Assembly: GCF_027945075.1 (NCBI RefSeq)
Contig: NZ_CP116034.1
Span: forward strand, 248,001 to 312,000
Direction: 5' to 3'
DNA length: 64,000 nucleotides
Source of the DNA: Chryseobacterium sp. CY350
GTDB lineage: Bacteria; Bacteroidota; Bacteroidia; Flavobacteriales; Weeksellaceae
Shown here: positions 61,004 to 64,000 of the stretch, piece by piece
Position numbering within the stretch: position 1 is the first letter of the stretch
Layout of the letters: every line of letters begins with the position of its first letter
Program-made: the position numbers and the translations under genes
The notes under the pieces: model-generated
The model's database searches: none
Seen by the model: only the letters and a program-made list of their open reading frames with translations
Told to the model about the DNA's origin: nothing

Positions 61004-61570
61004 CTACTTATTCTCAATTTTAGATTTTGCTACAACTGCAATAAGCCTATCTAAATCTGATAAAAATATATTCGTTAAATCTTCTGTGCCTTTAATTCTG
61101 TATTCTGCAATTGTTTTAATCTGATCTATGTCTTCAGATTCAATTATTTGGGAAGGGTTATAACTGCTGCCATTGTGTATAAATGAGTATAAACTAAGGT
61201 TTTTTAGATTATTTAATTTGTCAATTTGTTCTTTAGAGTATGTTGCATTTTCGAGTATCTCATTACTTAAAGCTCCATCTTTGGCCCAAAGTGCAAAAAC
61301 GTCGATATTTGTTGATAAATCAAGTTTAATTTTGTGTTGCCTAAATTCAATATCAAATTTTTTCAGTTTTTCATCTGAATAATCGTTGGCTAATAAATAT
61401 TTAAATATCACAAATACTTTTCCAACTTCCTCAATTGCCAGATGGAATAGTGTATAGGATCTAGCGTATTTTTTTTCACGTTTAAGTATTTCAGCTTCCT
61501 CATAAAGTTCCTTTGCATTAATCAATGCATTTGAAATCGCTTGTTCTAAAGTCTCTCTACCGACAGTCAT
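61004..61570 (-). CDS. AbiV-family abortive infection protein
   Basis: 188 residues. The AbiV hallmark is clear: ARSYTLFHLAIEEVGKVFVI (37-56), a helix with the EE-x-GK pattern, preceded by an ISNALINAKELYEEAEILKR helix. AbiV proteins block phage production in lactococci and are predicted HEPN-like bundles. It lies 24 bp after the 271-residue gene on the same strand. Confidence 0.85.
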   Translation of the reverse strand: MTVGRETLEQAISNALINAKELYEEAEILKREKKYARSYTLFHLAIEEVGKVFVIFKYLLANDYSDEKLKKFDIEFRQHKIKLDLSTNIDVFALWAKDGALSNEILENATYSKEQIDKLNNLKNLSLYSFIHNGSSYNPSQIIESEDIDQIKTIAEYRIKGTEDLTNIFLSDLDRLIAVVAKSKIENK

Positions 61571-61594
61571 CTTTTACACTTTTAAAAATTAGTA

Positions 61595-62410
61595 TTAAAA
61601 TCTACGTTTCTTTTCTAATTCAATTAGATAATCCCAATAATCTTGTCCCATTTCTTCTGGGGTAGTCAACATTATGGAAGGAACTTGTAATTCTACGGAA
61701 GCAATAAGGCCGTCGAATTCTTGCCTCAAATCTTCTAAAAAACTATAATTTGATCTAAACTCTTTACTGTAATCAAGAAGAGCGTCAAGAGCATTGTCGA
61801 TAATTAACATCTTGATATATATTTTTAAATCTTTGTCCTGTAGACTATCATTTGATTTAAGCTTAAACAACTTTATATCCGAGCTATAATCAGGTCGATA
61901 TATATAGGAGATAGTATATGGGTTTCCATGCTTAATACTACTTAAAACAGTATATTGCATATAAAAATTCTTTTCTTCAAAAGGACGTTTGGTTGTAATG
62001 TTTTTAATTCTACGTTCATTCTCTAAAACATCACAGACCATGTCGTAAACTCTCCAAGGTGTTTTCTTAGTTAATGCATGATCTGTATGAAGTTGAGCAT
62101 TTGGAATAGGCTCAATTAAAATTTTCCTTAGGGTTAAAATACGCTCCCAACATGCAGTAGCAATTGAACCAGCACTTTCGATATAACCTTTATCCATTAA
62201 ATCACGCAGTGTATGTAATAGTTCCACAATCGAACTCAAATAAATTCCACAGGTTCCTAATACCTTTTGTCTTTCTTCATTAAGATTGTCAACGTCAATG
62301 TAACGTAAGGCATCCTCGAACTGGTCTAGAATTATATCATACATTGAATTGTAAACTGTTTTGTTTTTATCGTTTACTAATAGCTCTAAGTCTCTAACTG
62401 TTATATTCAT
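61595..62410 (-). CDS. Helical protein of unknown function, DUF5677-like
   Basis: 271 residues, no signal peptide. Long helices (IVELLHTLRDLMDKGYIESA, then SIATACWERILTLRKIL) and a LSSIKHGNPY motif recall DUF5677/HEPN-like proteins, but I am not sure of the family. It is upstream of AbiV in the same orientation and may act with it. A perfect GTGCGCA-N7-TGCGCAC hairpin lies 20 bp before its start. Confidence 0.6.
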   Translation of the reverse strand: MNITVRDLELLVNDKNKTVYNSMYDIILDQFEDALRYIDVDNLNEERQKVLGTCGIYLSSIVELLHTLRDLMDKGYIESAGSIATACWERILTLRKILIEPIPNAQLHTDHALTKKTPWRVYDMVCDVLENERRIKNITTKRPFEEKNFYMQYTVLSSIKHGNPYTISYIYRPDYSSDIKLFKLKSNDSLQDKDLKIYIKMLIIDNALDALLDYSKEFRSNYSFLEDLRQEFDGLIASVELQVPSIMLTTPEEMGQDYWDYLIELEKKRRF

Positions 62411-62430
62411 AATGCAAAGTAATTACTGAT

Positions 62431-62451
62431 GTGCGCATTCTTTTTGCGCAC
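62431..62451. promoter_or_regulatory. GTGCGCA inverted repeat
   Basis: GTGCGCA (62431-62437) and TGCGCAC (62445-62451) pair perfectly. There is no U tract on either strand, so an operator or 5'-UTR hairpin for the 62410 gene is more likely than a terminator. Confidence 0.45.
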
Positions 62452-62569
62452 TAAAAAATATTTACTAATTGTTAATTATTTTTTAAACCCTTTTGATTTG
62501 TTTTTAATTATAACCTTATTTTCTAATTAGCAACAACAAAAAGTAAGTTTTTATATTGAATAAAATTTT

Positions 62570-63289
62570 TTATTTAAATGTTGAAATATATCGATCGTAA
62601 TTAATAACTCTTTGCGGATTTAGAGAATTCAAAATGATATTTTTCAGGTCGTCTTCAATACCATCGTAATATTTATCCAGCAATCCCAAAAATATAAATT
62701 GAAAATCTGTGTACATATAGCTGTAATGCTTGTCTGGATACACTTCCTTTCCAAAATATTTATCATTATTTTCTTCCAGAAACCTTACAGAGCTTCGCAT
62801 CTCATCGTCAAAAATTTTATTTAATTCTTTTGCAGAATTTATTTCCATCTTATTTTCATATAACCTTTCAAATAACTTCCATCGTAAATCAGCAAATTGT
62901 CTCTTAAAAAAATTATTGTTTTTTTCGACTTCAATAATTCGTATATCTAATAAATTTTTCCACTCATTAAATCTGTCCTGTTTTACCTTTTCTCTGTTGG
63001 CAACCTCGGCGGCAGTTAATCTTAGTATCCCAAAGTAAGCGACGATTAGTGTTATTGTTGCAGCAAATAATTCTTTGAATTCACTAAATTCTTTAATGTA
63101 ATTATTTAATCCTAGGATACTAGGATCAAAATAGTCATTACAGAGATTTGTTTGAACAATAAATAAGGCACTCGCTGATACTCCTACTAGTATTAATGAT
63201 GTTGTTATAATTATTATGTTGAAAAATGACTTTATAATAGTGAATATTTTAGTTGACATTTGCTGATTAAAAGTTTTTATTATTCTCAA
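62570..63289 (-). CDS. Two-helix membrane protein, Ec48-retron-effector-like
   Basis: 239 residues with membrane helices at about 22-46 (FNIIIITTSLILVGVSASAL) and 75-92 (FAATITLIVAYFGILRL) and a long soluble helical tail. The pattern (two helices, then an EVANREKVKQDRFNEWK amphipathic stretch) resembles the membrane effectors of Ec48-type retrons. No reverse transcriptase lies in the window, so the assignment is tentative. An ATG 10 codons in (63259) is an alternative start. Confidence 0.6.
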   Translation of the reverse strand: MRIIKTFNQQMSTKIFTIIKSFFNIIIITTSLILVGVSASALFIVQTNLCNDYFDPSILGLNNYIKEFSEFKELFAATITLIVAYFGILRLTAAEVANREKVKQDRFNEWKNLLDIRIIEVEKNNNFFKRQFADLRWKLFERLYENKMEINSAKELNKIFDDEMRSSVRFLEENNDKYFGKEVYPDKHYSYMYTDFQFIFLGLLDKYYDGIEDDLKNIILNSLNPQRVINYDRYISTFK

Positions 63290-63352
63290 ATGTACATTTT
63301 TTTAGAGCTATTAATTGTATAGTATTTTAATATATTTGTCAAAAACGCGTTT

Positions 63353-63522
63353 GTGAAAACATTTAAAAATTACAGCATTATTTCAACGATTGCAATATTT
63401 GTATTATCGATTAGTCTTTACAATAAAACTAATGATTACAACAAAACTTAAAGCAATATCAGGAGACAGAGGACGTTCTTAAACAATGTTCTGATAGATA
63501 TTACAAAGAAATTGATAAATAA
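63353..63522 (+). pseudogene. Frameshifted small membrane protein gene
   Basis: A GTG at 63353 opens VKTFKNYSIISTIAIFVLSI with SLYNKTNDYNKT, then a TAA. Another frame continues KQYQETEDVLKQCSDRYYKE and ends at 63522 beside a terminator. Joined they would encode a protein of about 55 residues with one membrane segment. Uncertain. Confidence 0.35.
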
Positions 63523-63556
63523 AACGAAATCCTAACTAAGAGCTAGGATTTCGTTT
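63522..63556. terminator. Bidirectional terminator
   Basis: AAACGAAATCCTA (63522-63534) and TAGGATTTCGTTT (63544-63556) pair perfectly with a nine-base loop. Confidence 0.85.
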
Positions 63557-63558
63557 AT

Positions 63559-63819
63559 CTATTCATCAATTTTATATTTCTCAATATCAAAATCAAAGTC
63601 AAAAAGTTCTTTAGGAGAAATACCAAAAGCAGATGACATTTTTAACATTGTTTCAATGGTAGGATTGCCTTTTCCATTTTCAAATTTATTGTAATTACTT
63701 GAATCGAAAGTTGAATTCTGCGCAACTTCGTCCATTGAGTTATATTTTTTAGCTCGAATCTTTTTCAAATTTTCCGAGAATTCTAGCATAAATAATCTTA
63801 AGACTTCTTTGCTATCCAT
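63559..63819 (-). CDS. XRE-family helix-turn-helix regulator
   Basis: 86 residues from the ATG at 63817-63819 (an upstream start at 63840 adds seven residues). The HTH is SENLKKIRAKKYNSMDEVAQ, then SNYNKFENGKGNPTIETMLK, the Cro/CI-type pattern. A perfect TGGTAATATATTACCA palindrome lies 48 bp upstream. It probably controls a divergent gene beyond the window and its own expression. Confidence 0.85.
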   Translation of the reverse strand: MDSKEVLRLFMLEFSENLKKIRAKKYNSMDEVAQNSTFDSSNYNKFENGKGNPTIETMLKMSSAFGISPKELFDFDFDIEKYKIDE

Positions 63820-63866
63820 AAATAAAATATTTACAAGCAATTTTGGATTTTCGATTTAAAAATTCG

Positions 63867-63888
63867 TGGTAATATATTACCAGGTAAT
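63867..63888. promoter_or_regulatory. XRE operator candidate
   Basis: TGGTAATATATTACCA (63867-63882) is a perfect 16-bp palindrome followed by a third GGTAAT half-site at 63883-63888. Another TGGTAAT is near 63990. Confidence 0.65.
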
Positions 63889-63904
63889 AAATAAAATTAT
63901 TATA

Positions 63905-63937
63905 TTTGTAAAATAAGTTACAGAAAATGTAATTTTG
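63905..63937 (+). promoter_or_regulatory. Plus-strand promoter leading out of the window
   Basis: TTTG at 63905-63908 and TAATTTTG at 63930-63937 (spacing 21) fit the Bacteroidetes consensus and start just after the XRE operator, pointing to a gene beyond 64000. Confidence 0.5.
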
Positions 63938-64000
63938 CGATACTTCAAAGAAAAATAGAAGCTATTGCTTAGAATCTCATTCTGAAAACTGGTAATTTAA

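Overview
The window looks like a chromosomal segment of a flavobacterium, most likely Chryseobacterium or another Weeksellaceae. The DNA is AT-rich. It carries a SusC/SusD pair, several promoters fit the Bacteroidetes consensus TTG-N19-TAnnTTTG, and many secreted proteins have short signal peptides ending in xAQ. No rRNA, tRNA or CRISPR array was seen.

Layout. 0-8.6 kb is a phosphate/organophosphate scavenging locus: three minus-strand phosphatases (a cut-off calcineurin-like phosphatase, a GDPD-alkaline phosphatase fusion and a second alkaline phosphatase) divergent from a SusC/SusD outer-membrane pair. 8.6-13.6 kb holds small genes and gene remnants, an S41 peptidase and a VOC protein. 13.6-25.3 kb is a stretch of small enzyme and regulator units: HxlR/SnoaL/NmrA, 2H phosphoesterase, epoxide hydrolase, DapB, NmrA/Crp, TetR/NTF2-like/alpha-beta hydrolase. 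It includes frameshifted pseudogenes of a tautomerase and a nitronate monooxygenase. Four of the regulators (HxlR, Crp, TetR, and MocR further on) have visible candidate operators.

25.3-30 kb encodes only exported proteins of unknown role plus a double-DTG retropepsin-like protease, with cassette-like flanking repeats. 30.2-31.0 kb and 39.8-40.8 kb are two diverged copies of one mobile-element module. Each has two consecutive hairpins, one of which shows compensatory changes between copies, then five iteron-like repeats and a RadC-like gene (broken in copy 1, intact in copy 2). Between the copies lie an XseA remnant, a 134-bp tandem repeat carrying a promoter, a MocR/cupin/DHDPS-like/ferredoxin group and a catalase stress operon.

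42.6-64 kb is a dense defence island. It contains an AAA ATPase/subtilase pair divergent from a 1247-residue nuclease-STAND NTPase, and an Abi_2 (AbiF-like) HEPN protein with a probable upstream structured RNA. It continues with a TrlF-type PHP-SMC ATPase plus HEPN pair, a PD-(D/E)XK protein, two winged-helix proteins with C-terminal membrane anchors, and a translationally coupled membrane protein/small peptide pair. Two more HEPN proteins, AbiV, a helical protein, an Ec48-effector-like membrane protein and an XRE regulator with a perfect palindrome complete it. Several of these look like undescribed combinations.
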